DNA from: Trypanosoma brucei gambiense DAL972
Lineage: Eukaryota; Euglenozoa; Kinetoplastea; Trypanosomatida; Trypanosomatidae
Direction of reading: 5' to 3'
Assembly (NCBI RefSeq): GCF_000210295.1
Contig: NC_026744.1
Span: forward strand, 496,001 to 560,000
Length of the DNA stretch: 64,000 nt
This document shows, one piece after another, positions 19,525 to 30,626 of this stretch; the stretch's first letter is position 1, and every line of letters begins with the position of its first letter. The notes under the pieces are model-generated. The model was not told the origin of the DNA and did no database searches. It saw nothing but the letters and a program-made list of their open reading frames with translations. Made by a program: the position numbers and the translations under genes.

Positions 19525-21092
19525 CAGCAAGGGCAGCGCACGAAAAATAGGAAAGAGTAAAACTCGCCTGAGTGGGAAACTACTGATCAAGTGAATGAAA
19601 GCAAGCAAAAAATATATAGGGAAGCGAGTGAGTAAATGAGTGGGTTCTCGAACAGCTGTTAACACTGCACATCATGAGAAACGGAGTGACTTGAAAGCAC
19701 AAGATGGACCCCTTCCCCTGCAATGCACAGTTAATTGCGGTGCTCAATTGGCCGTTCACGTTAACAAACATTCGAGCAAACATCAGTGCCCTTGACGAAG
19801 CACAAGTGGTCGTTGGCTGCATTTATTTTGGATCCTACTTATCCGCGTCACTCGCTACCCCTCTCCTAACCCCTGCTGCTCATCGCAACAAGAAAATCCG
19901 TCTTTCAATTGTTCGACGGCCTCCACCAAATTAAACATATTTCTTTCCATTTATTATGTGGGTGTGGAAGAAAAAGCGCACGGAGCACAACCGTAGCAAT
20001 CTCTCATACATGTTTCACCTCACCAGTAATGAGAGATGTGGACAACTCCACAATCCACCAACCGTTTGTTTTCTTTTCTTTTTTGCCTCCCGATCACTTT
20101 TGACGGCACCAAACGTAAATGCTACGCGCAAAAGAGGTGTTGAGAACATATGTAACTGTATATGTGCGTGCAAGGGTCCTGGCATACTGCCACCTTTACA
20201 CTCTACCTTTTCTCTTCCGTACCCCATTAAATTGTTCGCTGAATTACCAATAATATTTAAAAAATAAACGCCAAACCCGAACAATAAAAACAAAAAAATA
20301 CGCATAAACATAAATAAATATATACAAACATGTGCGATATTGCATAATGGTTTACGAAGAATATCCCTAATGTTGGATACACTCGCACCGACTTATCTCC
20401 TCAATACACTCCCACACCCCCTCCCTTTCCCACGCGTTCATGCGCATGTGGGAAAACGGAAAAAAAAACGATCGGAAAATTGTGTCAGGAAAGAGAGATC
20501 AGAAAAATATAACGCCAACAAAAACACTAACAAGATCAGAATGCAACAAATACAGGAGACAAGTGCCGTTCAAAAGAAAAAAAATTAAGATAACGTTCGA
20601 CCGAGCGGTACTGATTCACCCGGTAGAGAAGTGGGGAGGAAGACCCAACGCTTATTCACGAGATAAATAGGGGGACGGCCTCCTCCTCCGCTAGATCAGT
20701 TAAATGAAGGGACCACAACAAAAATACTAAAAAGAGTAAGAGGGATGAAAAGTAACTAAATGATTGTCAAACGATACACAACCCGTCCCATTAAGGCGCG
20801 TCACAACGAAAGCGAAAGGAACAAGAAGAGGGCCAATTTACATACTGTCACATGTATAAACGACACTGAGGGGAAAAGAAAAAAAGGTACAATTTTTGTA
20901 ATGTTTCTCTTTTCACTCATTTCCCTCCATTCCCCACTCCTCATTGTCATCTATCCCACAATATTGTGTCCATTATAAATCTGATGTAAGGAGAATAAAC
21001 GATTCAGTTTAGTGGAAAGACAAAACAGAAATAGATAAGTAAATGAAGAACTCAATTAATTGACGAAAAGGGAAGCGAGGCGCCCTGTGACT
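19525..21092. other. Intergenic, no gene seen
   Basis: About 1.6 kb with no credible frame on either strand; the frames present overlap and have UTR-like composition. It should contain the 3' UTR of the five-span membrane protein gene and the eIF2B delta splice signals. Confidence 0.55.
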
Positions 21093-22805
21093 CTACGAAG
21101 CTTTCGCATCCCTAGTGAACATCGGTATCTCACCCCATACGCAGGCACCACGGAGCATAATATATATACCGAGGCCAAACACAATTGCACCAATGAAAAA
21201 ACCTGCACCCAACACCATCGTTCCTGCCGTGATGTCCCCGCATGCTTCTAGAGACTCTACAATCTTGTCGATTACGAAGTTGCACTCAAGTAGCGGCCTG
21301 GCATACGACCACGCGATGGTTACGTTCTGCACTCTCTCAATCTGACTTGTTGCGCGAACCGCAAGCTCCTGTAATTGATCGTTTTCACAACGCGCGGCAC
21401 ACTCCGTAAGGTTACACGCCTTTCCGGCCTCTCCACATGGGCTTAAGGAACCTTTAACTTCCACCGTCAACACAAATGCGGACATCGCATCAAACGTCGT
21501 ACACTGCGAGGCGTCTGTAAATCCTTCTTGACAGTTCAGCACAGTGACCGCGGGAAGATCCGGAAAATTCGGCCCCTCGGAAATTCCAGGCAGACCCGAG
21601 TGGTCACGCACAGGTGTTGGATGCGGTGGACCCCCCGCCCTATCGCTTGCAGGAGGAACATTTCCGTGTTTGTGGCTTGTGTTCTCCAAGGCCTTTTCAT
21701 TTGGATATTCGCCACCGGGTGGCAGCAACCTGTTTCTCTCACCAGGGTGAGGATCAGCACGATCCACTACGCCGCCGGGGCCCCGAAGCTTACCTCTGTC
21801 ACAGAACGGTAGAACTGCCTTGCAGACACCCTGAGACAGCTGCAACTCAGCGGCCATAATGCCCTTGTTCAACTGTTGGAAATTAAAAAACTCTTTACAA
21901 ACAGGGACGCCATACCACTGAATCAGCCCTGGATCCCGCCCATGGTGTCGCTCCACTTCGCCGCAGGTAAGGGTGGCGAAGTACGCCAGAATCGTCAACA
22001 GAAGTCCGAGCACGGCGAAGGCAAGACCAAAAATCCAATAGACGAACGAGATACATATTGGAAACCCCGGAATGCAGCACTTGAACATGGCAAAAGGGAG
22101 AATAACAAGTACCATAACGAAACCAAGGCTTCCGACAACGTAGGACGCGATAGAGACCTTGTCAAAGTGTACAAAGACTGTTGCACGGACTGCGGACACG
22201 CCTTCCATTACCTTCTCCTGCATGCTGGAAAACTCGGAGAAGTCAATCGTAAAGTCACCTGGTTCCCTCCGCTCACCCGAGCTCCAGTCATATGTGTAAT
22301 CCATTACACTTTCTGCTGTTTGATTAAAGTACGACAAGGGTCCAGAGACTGCGTCGTCGACGAACGTTGGAACAGCCTTCGTCACCGTCCGAGTCCCGTA
22401 TACGATAAGAAAAAAAACCATAACACTCCAAAGTAGGGCATACACGATGTACAACCACAAACAGCAACGGGCCTGATTCCTGCTCTTCTTCGTTTCCGGT
22501 TTACAGCAGTTTGCACCACAACAGCCGCAACAGTTACAGCATATGGAGCAAATGAATACAAGAGGGAAGCTTACCAACAGTATTGCAAGAAGTACAGCAC
22601 TTAGAAACGGCAAAACAAAGAGCTTCCACTGAGACCGCATGCGCTCTGCATTGAGTATACACGCCTGAACGTCATTACTGGTACTCGGGCCATCCCACAC
22701 ATTCTCGCATTGAAACGAACCCTCTCTAGTTGCGGATGCTGGCGTGGCGGCAAACAGTAACACCAACCCCGCTGCCAGAGCTGCTGACCTCAGGGCATTA
22801 TACAT
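21093..22805 (-). CDS. Five-span Cys-rich membrane protein, function unknown
   Basis: A 570-residue membrane protein. It has a cleavable-type signal peptide (residues 1-25, ending TPASA). Membrane segments are at about 61-90, 113-137, 217-242, 248-280 and 528-552. A cytosol-facing loop holds the dense cluster CNCCGCCGANCC (about 90-101), a likely palmitoylation or metal-binding patch. There are two large outer loops, about 138-216 and 281-527; the second is Cys-rich with a Pro/Gly/His-rich insert and several N-glycosylation sites (NLT, NVT). A short tail follows the last span. This signal-plus-five-span, two-large-loop plan is like that of prominin or Tweety proteins, but I see no residue-level match. 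It is probably at the cell surface or in the endomembrane system. Confidence 0.85.
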   Translation of the reverse strand: MYNALRSAALAAGLVLLFAATPASATREGSFQCENVWDGPSTSNDVQACILNAERMRSQWKLFVLPFLSAVLLAILLVSFPLVFICSICCNCCGCCGANCCKPETKKSRNQARCCLWLYIVYALLWSVMVFFLIVYGTRTVTKAVPTFVDDAVSGPLSYFNQTAESVMDYTYDWSSGERREPGDFTIDFSEFSSMQEKVMEGVSAVRATVFVHFDKVSIASYVVGSLGFVMVLVILPFAMFKCCIPGFPICISFVYWIFGLAFAVLGLLLTILAYFATLTCGEVERHHGRDPGLIQWYGVPVCKEFFNFQQLNKGIMAAELQLSQGVCKAVLPFCDRGKLRGPGGVVDRADPHPGERNRLLPPGGEYPNEKALENTSHKHGNVPPASDRAGGPPHPTPVRDHSGLPGISEGPNFPDLPAVTVLNCQEGFTDASQCTTFDAMSAFVLTVEVKGSLSPCGEAGKACNLTECAARCENDQLQELAVRATSQIERVQNVTIAWSYARPLLECNFVIDKIVESLEACGDITAGTMVLGAGFFIGAIVFGLGIYIMLRGACVWGEIPMFTRDAKAS

Positions 22806-24933
22806 GGTATAGAACGCTCAGTGCCAATATCGGTCTCCGCAGTTGAAAAAAGGGGGTGTGCTGGCAACCAAACCCGATAGAGGAATGAGAAACTAACGAT
22901 TAGGTATATCGGCAGGTCGATAAACAACAAAGTGGGTGCTTACCGTCAGTGTTCTTGGGCCAAGCTACGAATGCAAAGAGAGGTTACGGCAACAAAGGGG
23001 AGAACAAGAGGAACGCCGTTGAAAACAGTGGAAAGGCAGACAAACATACCAGTGTGTAAACGAAGACCTGCAATAAAAGAATGATCAGCTGTGCTGCCCC
23101 AAGGAAAAGAGTAATATAACTCCGATTCGTGCCCCACAGTATTACAGAGTAATAGCTTGAGAGTAATTAGTTGCCCCGGTCGGGCCTCCGTCACTGTTTT
23201 GGTACAACAAACTGACCACAAAGAAGCATGTGAAGAACACCCAGCAAATCGGTTGCCACACCCCGTGGGCATAGCATCAGGCGATGACAGAGGCGAAGCA
23301 TCGATATTAGTATTACAAACTTGCGGAAACGGCAACTGACACGAGGGTAGTAGCGTTAACTGCAGACGAACCTGTGTTTCAGCGCGAGCAGAAAAAGATA
23401 AAATTGGGTGCTATTTTAGTCCGGAAATGTGCCGCCGGTTACAAAAACGAAGTTAACGGTAACATAACAGCGGGGATGCGAGGAACTACCCACGCCTAAA
23501 TCTCCGCGACCACAATCTAAGCGGCAAAGCAGAATTTAAGGAAGCCACGCCACATTCCTTCGTTTGAAAACATTACATGCAGTCGGGTATCATTGTGCCT
23601 GCAGCCAATGTTCAGAGTAAAGAAGACCCCATCCCCACAGTCCCACAGCGCACCACCGCTAAGTGGAGTAATCTAAAAGAACCAAAGGCATCTAGAACTT
23701 TTCGTCGAGCCCAAGTTCTGCTGACTCGATCTTTGAAGAAGCAAGGGAGTGTAGTACCTAAACTGTCAGCTTGTAAAAATAGGGAAGGACGTGAAACAGG
23801 AAAATAGGGGGAAAACGGCAGCTTTATTGTATATTGTCTCCGTTCCAACATTACTGGTGGGAGGGAAGTTAAAGTGGCGTGTCCATGCGGAGTGAGAGGC
23901 AAGGACAGAGACGGGTAAACATAGGAGAACAATTAAATAGAGGACTAGGGGCTGATAAGCAATTCTCATGTAATATATATAACAAAAGTCCTTGAGTACA
24001 AATTGAAAATGAATGAAAATGGGGGAAATGACGGAAAATTGTGATTCGCCTTCAGGAAAAAGGGGGTCCCGTACATGTCAAAGATTTTTGTGGTCGGTGC
24101 TCTTGGCCCCGTTTCTCTTCCCCCACCATCACTCATTCCCCTCCACACCTTTCCCTTTCCTCATCTTGGTAGGTATACAAATGAAATATTCGCATCTGTT
24201 TACTTGGTTCCTTACCTTCCCCTCCGATTCCTCAACACCTAAGATCACATTTTACCTCCGACATCCCTTTACAGTCAGAGCAGTGCAATTCATAGGGGCT
24301 GTGGAGGAAACGAAAATTCGAACAAACGTTGCTTAATAATACATCACAAACAGACACTGTAGGGGTAGTTTTTCTCCCTCTTGACCTCCACTTCTTCTTC
24401 CACGTGATCATTTTCGTGAGTACTTCCGGAGCCGTTATCGCATTACTTTCCTGCTATTACCTTATACAAGCGGCCACACAAAAAAAAACACTTTTTGACC
24501 CATCAAAACCCTTCCCTCTGAGTCACAACATCCACGGCACGACACCCCCCCCCCCATGCGCAACGAAGATTGAACCACATCAGGGGGGGGGGGGGGGGGG
24601 TAGATGAACCGACAAAAAGCAGGAAGGAGGGAAAATATAGTGTTGGCTTGGAAGGCAACGTACATCAAGGGTATTTCCTGCAGTCGGCTACACGAAATTT
24701 TTATAACCTTTTTCTACTTCTATCTGCAGCAACCACTCACAAAAAACCCTGCGCGGCTATTAACCATTAATAACGCAACGTCACCCCTCTTCATTTTTGT
24801 ATTTGGTGTCAGCACCTCAAAAAAAAAAGTCACGATGGCATCTACACTTTCTCTCCCTTCCGGACAACCAGCGCCCAACCGAGAAAAAAAAAGTATACTA
24901 AGTGAGATGGATTGCAGATACCCTTTCCCCTCC
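22806..24933. other. Intergenic, no convincing gene
   Basis: About 2.1 kb. The minus-strand frame at 22946-23335 (129 aa) lacks a recognisable domain and lies in the expected 5' flank of the membrane-protein gene. The right part carries C/G homopolymer runs at 24545-24600 and pyrimidine-rich plus-strand DNA. It probably includes a long 3' UTR of the coiled-coil gene. Confidence 0.5.
24545..24600. repeat. C11 ... G18 homopolymer inverted pair
   Basis: A run of 11 C (24545-24555) is followed 27 nt later by a run of 18 G (24583-24600). Together they can form an 11-bp GC hairpin. The G18 run alone could form a quadruplex on the plus strand. Confidence 0.95.
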
Positions 24934-26133
24934 CTACTGGCTTAGCTTTGAGCGGCCGTTGCGGGCGCTCATCTGGCGGAGTGCCTCTACTTCCTTCTCA
25001 ATCTGCTTAATCTCCTGCTCTGTGGCCTCCTGCTCCACCTCCAGTTCCTTCCTCTGTGCGTTGGTATACTTCTTGTGCTCCTTTCCGATCCGCTTCATCT
25101 CCTTCCGCACGTTCGCTGTCGTCCGGATGAGACCAGCAGCCCGTCTGTCCAGGTCGGAGATGTCCGAATCGAGTAACTCCAAATGCGCGGAGCCATCAAA
25201 GTGGAGGCGTGAGAGAGAAATGATCTCTTTGCGCAACTGCTCGACAAGGTCTGCATCGACACGCTCCTCTTCCAGGCTCTCATCCCCCCCAACTGCATCA
25301 CCTATCATCTCAATACGTCGTTCCAGTCTGGCGATCTGCGCTGCTCGGTGGCAAACAGACAAATCATTGACACGAACAGCCTCACGTTCCTTGTCAAGCT
25401 TGTAGAGTGCCACCGTACGGTCCGTCTCGGCGCTCTTGATGAGGGCCAACTCATCAACAGGTTTCTCCTTCTCCAGCAAGGCCTCCTTCCGACGCAGGAG
25501 GCGCCGCATCGCCGCCACCTCATCACGGATACTCTTCAATTCTGCCTGCTTCTCAGAAAGCTGGTTAAGTGCATTAGCGCGATCACTCTCTATGTTATCG
25601 GTTGTCGACAATTCGCTTACCATACTCGAGAGATAGTTGTTCTGCTTCTTGAGGGTCTCCTGAATAACTTCGCGGTCCTGTAGTGCGTTCACGATATCGA
25701 GCCTCAGTTTGTTCTTCAGGGCAACCGCATCCGTCATCTCCCTTATGGTTGCCATAGTCTCGCCGCCAGTTAGCCCAATGATCCTTTTGAACTCGTTGTT
25801 CTCCTCTTCCGCTTGGGTCGTACGCACAGTGGCATCTTGAAGGGCGGCCTCGAGGTGACTCCGTTCGCGTAGGAGGCGCTCGCGCTCCTTCACCAACAAG
25901 TGAAGTTCCCCCGCTTTGTTATTCACTTCACCGACAGCCTCGATAGGGATGAAAATCGTGCGTCCCTTAAAATTCTTCGACAAAATCTTTCCCTGCTCGG
26001 ATGAAAGAGTTAAAGACGAAAGCTCCTCGTTCTGATAGCGCCTGGCCCTCTCGAGGATTGCAACTTCAGAGCGCAACCTCCGGCATTCCTCTTCCACACT
26101 GACAAACGCTCTTGCTAACTCTGCTGTTTCCAT
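24934..26133 (-). CDS. Coiled-coil protein, 399 aa
   Basis: A 399-residue protein that is almost wholly heptad-repeat coiled coil (about residues 5-60, 75-125, 150-235 and 270-390), rich in Glu, Leu, Arg and Lys. A short globular-looking stretch lies at about 50-75 (GRTIFIPIEAVGEV), with no membrane segment. Proteins of this shape in trypanosomes are often cytoskeletal or flagellar, but nothing in the sequence fixes this. It begins at an ATG close after a T-rich stretch on the coding strand. I do not recognise the family. Confidence 0.8.
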   Translation of the reverse strand: METAELARAFVSVEEECRRLRSEVAILERARRYQNEELSSLTLSSEQGKILSKNFKGRTIFIPIEAVGEVNNKAGELHLLVKERERLLRERSHLEAALQDATVRTTQAEEENNEFKRIIGLTGGETMATIREMTDAVALKNKLRLDIVNALQDREVIQETLKKQNNYLSSMVSELSTTDNIESDRANALNQLSEKQAELKSIRDEVAAMRRLLRRKEALLEKEKPVDELALIKSAETDRTVALYKLDKEREAVRVNDLSVCHRAAQIARLERRIEMIGDAVGGDESLEEERVDADLVEQLRKEIISLSRLHFDGSAHLELLDSDISDLDRRAAGLIRTTANVRKEMKRIGKEHKKYTNAQRKELEVEQEATEQEIKQIEKEVEALRQMSARNGRSKLSQ

Positions 26134-26761
26134 CTCCTTTTGTTAACCTTAGCCTTATTGTTACTTTCCCTAAGCACTTTAATTACAGTTTCTTTCCCTT
26201 TATAATCTTGTCCCTTCGCAGTTTTTTTTCTTTTTTGTTCCTCTTCTGTTAGACTCCGTGAACCGTTTGTGTTGTTGTGTAAAATTGTACGTATAATATT
26301 TTATTCCCTATTTTTCCACCAAGCATTTGTCAAGAAAGAAAAATATAAACATACGTGTGTGCAACTTTTCATTGTGTCCGAGTTCAATTTTCTTCGGATA
26401 GCAACCAGGAAAATGGGAATGGCCGTGGATATCGCCTTAAAACGTGCTAATTACTACCTTCTCCATTTGAACCATAGCTGAAGCGCGCAGTGGCGCATGC
26501 AATGTTCGAATGCAGTGAAAAAACACCTGTAACGCTCCTGCAGACACAATGGTGAGAAGAATACTGCCAAACAACAAAAAGGAGCTTTTCCCTCAACTTA
26601 TCAACAGCCATGCCAAGACACACATGGCTGTACACCCTTACGCCCATAAGGGCAAAGCAACTCGATCGCATCAAAGGAAAACAAGCGAGGGAAGTCAAAA
26701 ATGGTAACTAATTCAATACGGGGTTTACGCAGACACACATGTACTCACTAACTAGCCCGTG
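26134..26761. other. Intergenic, no gene seen
   Basis: Splice region of the coiled-coil gene (rich in pyrimidine runs on the plus strand near 26160-26270) and 3' UTR of the 495-aa gene. Confidence 0.6.
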
Positions 26762-28249
26762 CTAGCCTGATTTAGGTGGATCCTCACACGATGGCGGAGG
26801 TTGCTTATGTGTCGCTCTCTCTCCCGATTCCTCAGGCTTGACCACCCCAGTGACATGCTGCCTAAAAACCTCCCTGGCTGCGCTCACTCCCCGCTTAAGG
26901 GATTCCCGCGCGTCGTCGTCATCGTGCAACTTGTGGATATCAACACAGACCCGTTCGGTACCCTCCCCCTTGTCAGAAAATCTCTTGGGTGGGGGTTTGG
27001 GGCCGTGGCCCGCTGTATGGGGAAACCTATAAATATCGTTCTCGAGTACGCCGTCCTCATGCACCTCAACACGACTATCGTCGTTCAGTCCCTTGTTGTC
27101 ACGAAGAACCGATGTGAATTGCTCATAATGACCTCGCGGATCTGTAAAACCTTTAGCGCCTTGCGCTCGAGAAAGAGAGAAGTTAAACTCTGCGGCCTCG
27201 CGCATTTGCTTTCGCGTTTGCTCTTCGTTGGCCGAAAGCCGTTCGTTGTACACAGGAACACCATGAATAGTGTCCACGGCACGCTTTATCCGTCGCGTCC
27301 GATCGAGCCACCATTGGAATTTAACCTGATTGACCCCATCTTTCCCGATGTCTGCTGCGTATATGTGACGATATACCTGCTTCCTCGTACCATAGGGTTT
27401 CGGTTTGAGACATAGCTCTTCTGGCCTCTCAACGAGTTCCTCGTCAGTGAACACTGCTTCACCAGCCTCCAACTGCTGCACACGACGCTCTTCCAGCAAG
27501 TCCTCCATCTCGTTGACAGTTGCTGCACGCTCCTTTCGCTTTCTCTCACGCAGGCTGGCACCCAACTCATCCAACGTCTTTACCCCTCGTGTCCTGTTGG
27601 TGAGATACTGCTCCTCTTTCATAATCTCCTCCTCGCTATAGCCAATCTTGCGTAAAATTTCCGTTTCACGCGCCTTTTCAATCTGCTGTTTTCTTGCAGC
27701 GAGATGCGTGTTCGCATCATCAATGGACTTATGAAGTTTACCCTTGTAGTTACGATATTGTGTGCGTGGCAACTCCACGGTGTCAAGCACGTCCTGTAGC
27801 GTGCTCTTTTCCAGCTTCGTGAACTCCACGAGTGCGTCAACGCCTTTGCTCCGCTGCTCTGGGGCCAGTACCCACTTGAGATCCTCATCGTCAATACGAC
27901 CACGCACAAGAGCATATGGTTCAAACTTATCACGCTCCCACGAGAGGGGAAGATTACCTGTGATGATGACCTGATCAGTCCGCTGATTGTCCACCATCTC
28001 CATGTACGTGTTGAGGTACCACCGGGGAGCGGTGTGGTCAGTGAGCTCCGTGCTGCTGGCGTCCTTTGACGTCTCAACGTACATCAGAGGTTCAGTGTTG
28101 ACATAATCAAGGCGTTTGTTGATACCCTTCGCCGTAAATTCCGGTTTCTGAAACTGTCGCTCAACCGGTGTGGAGTCGACACGAGGAAGCTGCTTAGCCA
28201 CATACCTTACCGGGGCCTCGCGAGCGGGTTTACTCCGCGCAGCGCCCAT
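26762..28249 (-). CDS. Conserved charged protein with a myristoylation-type N-terminus, 495 aa
   Basis: A 495-residue hydrophilic protein that I do not recognise. The N-terminus MGAARSKPAR begins with Met-Gly and has small or basic residues after it, close to the N-myristoylation consensus. The central part (about 170-265) is highly charged helix and probable coiled coil with many Lys/Glu/Arg. Trp/Tyr-containing blocks at about 80-115 and 305-330 look globular (APRWYLNTYMEMV, VKFQWWLDRTRR). There is no membrane segment. If myristoylated it would be membrane-associated. The gene lies directly downstream, in transcription order, of the right H1 block. Confidence 0.82.
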   Translation of the reverse strand: MGAARSKPAREAPVRYVAKQLPRVDSTPVERQFQKPEFTAKGINKRLDYVNTEPLMYVETSKDASSTELTDHTAPRWYLNTYMEMVDNQRTDQVIITGNLPLSWERDKFEPYALVRGRIDDEDLKWVLAPEQRSKGVDALVEFTKLEKSTLQDVLDTVELPRTQYRNYKGKLHKSIDDANTHLAARKQQIEKARETEILRKIGYSEEEIMKEEQYLTNRTRGVKTLDELGASLRERKRKERAATVNEMEDLLEERRVQQLEAGEAVFTDEELVERPEELCLKPKPYGTRKQVYRHIYAADIGKDGVNQVKFQWWLDRTRRIKRAVDTIHGVPVYNERLSANEEQTRKQMREAAEFNFSLSRAQGAKGFTDPRGHYEQFTSVLRDNKGLNDDSRVEVHEDGVLENDIYRFPHTAGHGPKPPPKRFSDKGEGTERVCVDIHKLHDDDDARESLKRGVSAAREVFRQHVTGVVKPEESGERATHKQPPPSCEDPPKSG

Positions 28250-29383
28250 TCAGCTCTTCCCCGACAGCGATACACGGCTGCGCGAACCTACATAAAGCCA
28301 CACCACAAATTTGATGATCGGGGGGGGGGGAAGTGCGAGATATGCTCAAAACGAAAAACAGTTTTACAATATGTTAATGTTTAAGTTCTTGCTAATGTCA
28401 ACGATCGAAACGGCATCCACTCCACCGCGAACCCTAGGAGAGGCGGCAACTAACGGATTTTGGCCGCCCAATGTACCAAAGCTATTGCCGAAAAGATGAA
28501 CCACACTTCCACATCTGGCAAATCGCCAAGAATGTTTTGGCGCCCTGAAGTTCATTTCTCGCTCTTCACCACAACCGACCAAGCCGCCTCACCCCATTAC
28601 CCTCAGCAGCTCGCCCGGTAACGCACAGAAAGATTAGTAATAATCGCATGCGGACATCACTCACACCAGTCAACTATGAGATTCAGAGTACCTGCAAACG
28701 CCCACTTCCCCACAGAGATACGTCCCAGATTCATGTGCATACGCGCTAACACACAAAAACCAAGGCACATCAACAGTCAGCGCTTCCTACTTTTCCGAAC
28801 GCAATAAAAGAACCGAAAATAATTCGAATGCTCCATGGTGCGACAACGAAAGGAAATAACATCTAAATAAAAAACAGAAAACAGTGACAACGCACCGATG
28901 CCGCAACAAATGCAAAGACACAAAACACGCTCCCTTCATAGTGCAATAATTAGTTCATACAACACAGGACGCCCAAAAATAAGAGCTACGTGCGCTCATT
29001 CATCGTATCTGCAAGCGACAATAAGTAGCAAATAAATTTTCCTAAACTACAGATCCCAATCTTAAATAATTATATCGAAAAGACACAATTAAACACTACT
29101 CCAAATTCGACCAGCACGAAGAGTCTATCGCAAATGAACTACCGCGATGATACAATCCACGAGACAGCTATCCACCGCAGTGAAGTCACCAGTCCACTCA
29201 AAAACGTTACACAGTAACAAAAAACACCGCGCTACTGATACCTTGCCCCGGCACAAAGAAAGTGAAAGATGTCAGGCATCGAAGCATAACCTCATAACAC
29301 AACACATATTACTATCCCTTGACAAGAAAAAAAAGAAGAAAATGGGTATTACACAAAACTAGATCAGAAACAGAAAGAACCTA
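28250..29383. other. Intergenic, no gene seen
   Basis: About 1.1 kb of A-rich DNA without a credible frame. A G11 run lies at 28320-28330 near the 5' end of the 495-aa gene. The H1 repeat homology begins sharply at about 29384 (CAGTAATACTATTGG). Confidence 0.6.
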
Positions 29384-29678
29384 CAGTAATACTATTGGAC
29401 CACAACCATACACGGGCAGTTAAAATAGCCACACATCAGGACGATATGCTCTCTGCAACGCTACGACACCAACACCGCATGGCGGTACATAAGACGCAAC
29501 CCACAAACGAAACATATCCAATACAAACGGTAGAAGGGAACTAAACAAGTAAGATAGGAAAAATCTAACTCCGTCCTTGACGGGCGCGCAAGTACCTTCT
29601 GAAACGTGTGACAGCTCTCTCCCACACTCAGGTAAACCTCATAGCGTGTCTAATAATAGCGGGCAGCAGCGGATGCGC

Positions 29679-29954
29679 TCACGCCTTCTTAGCGGCGGCC
29701 TTCTTGCCGGCAACCTTCTTGGGGGCAACCTTTTTGGCGACAACCTTCTTGCCGGCAACCTTCTTGGCTAAAGGTTTCGTGGCGGCAACCTTCTTGGCAA
29801 CAGCCTTTTTGGGAGCAGCCTTCTTAGCGACAGCCTTTTTGGGGGCTGCCTTCTTAGCGACAGCCTTCTTTGGAGCAGCCTTCTTAGCGACAGCCTTTTT
29901 GGGGGCTGCCTTCTTAGCCACAGCTTTTTTGGGAGCAGCAGATGCCTTCGCCAT
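29679..29954 (-). CDS. H1: Histone H1 (copy c)
   Basis: A 91-residue H1, the longest intact copy here. It starts MAKASAAPKKAVAKKAA as in copies a and d. In the C-terminal half it carries a unique stretch, KVAATKPLAKKVAGKK, introducing Thr and Leu. It has no globular domain and would bind linker DNA. The 3' flank is slightly diverged: an extra AAT triplet after the coding end, and an altered hairpin at 29572. The upstream 61 codons of open frame are non-coding 5' flank. Confidence 0.93.
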   Translation of the reverse strand: MAKASAAPKKAVAKKAAPKKAVAKKAAPKKAVAKKAAPKKAVAKKAAPKKAVAKKVAATKPLAKKVAGKKVVAKKVAPKKVAGKKAAAKKA

Positions 29955-30380
29955 ACTTCCGAGTGTTGATAAGATTGCGACTTCTTCCACAGAGAGAAAG
30001 AGAAAAATGAAAGCAAAATAAAATGAATGTGAAAGAACATGAGAATACAATGAGTTTGGAGGAAATAAGCGAAAAGGAAAAAGACATACAGTAATACTAT
30101 TGGAACACAACCATACACAGGCAGTTAAAATAGCCACACATCAGGATGATATGCTCTTTGTAACGCTACGACACCAACACCGCATGGCGGTACATAAGAC
30201 GCAACCCTCAAACGAAACATATCCAATAAAATCAGTGAAAAAGAAATAAAAAAGTAAGATAAGAAAAATCTAACTCCGTCCTGGAGGGACGCACGAGGAC
30301 GTCCTGAAACGTGTGACAGCTCTCTCCCACACTCAGGTAAACCTCATAGCGTGTCTAATAGCGGGCAGCAGCGGATGCGC
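29955..30380. other. H1 intercopy spacer (426 bp)
   Basis: 5' flank of copy c and 3' UTR of copy d. It matches the other spacers except for a diverged patch near 30225-30262. Confidence 0.85.
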
Positions 30381-30626
30381 TCACGCCTTCTTAGCGGCGG
30401 CCTTCTTGCCGGCAACCTTCTTGGGGGCAACCTTCTTGGGGGCAGCCTTTTTGGGAGCAGCCTTCTTAGCGACAGCCTTTTTGGGAGCAGCCTTCTTAGC
30501 GACAGCCTTTTTGGGGGCTGCCTTCTTAGCGACAGCCTTCTTTGGAGCAGCCTTCTTAGCGACAGCCTTTTTGGGGGCTGCCTTCTTAGCCACAGCTTTC
30601 TTGGGAGCAGCAGATGCCTTCGCCAT
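30381..30626 (-). CDS. H1: Histone H1 (copy d)
   Basis: An 81-residue H1 with the standard MAKASAAPKK start and KKAAPKKAVA units, ending KKVAPKKVAGKKAAAKKA. It is five residues longer than copy a, the difference being one repeat unit. Lys/Ala/Pro make up almost the whole protein. The start ATG at 30626 is in a context identical to copies a and c. Confidence 0.93.
   Translation of the reverse strand: MAKASAAPKKAVAKKAAPKKAVAKKAAPKKAVAKKAAPKKAVAKKAAPKKAVAKKAAPKKAAPKKVAPKKVAGKKAAAKKA

Noticed and set aside
21876..22436. 186-codon plus-strand frame
   Set aside because: Lies wholly inside the membrane-protein gene on the opposite strand; a shadow of its codons.
22946..23335. 129-codon minus-strand frame upstream of the membrane-protein gene
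   Set aside because: No domain, and it sits where the 5' flank and splice site of the next gene should be. Kept as possible but unsupported.
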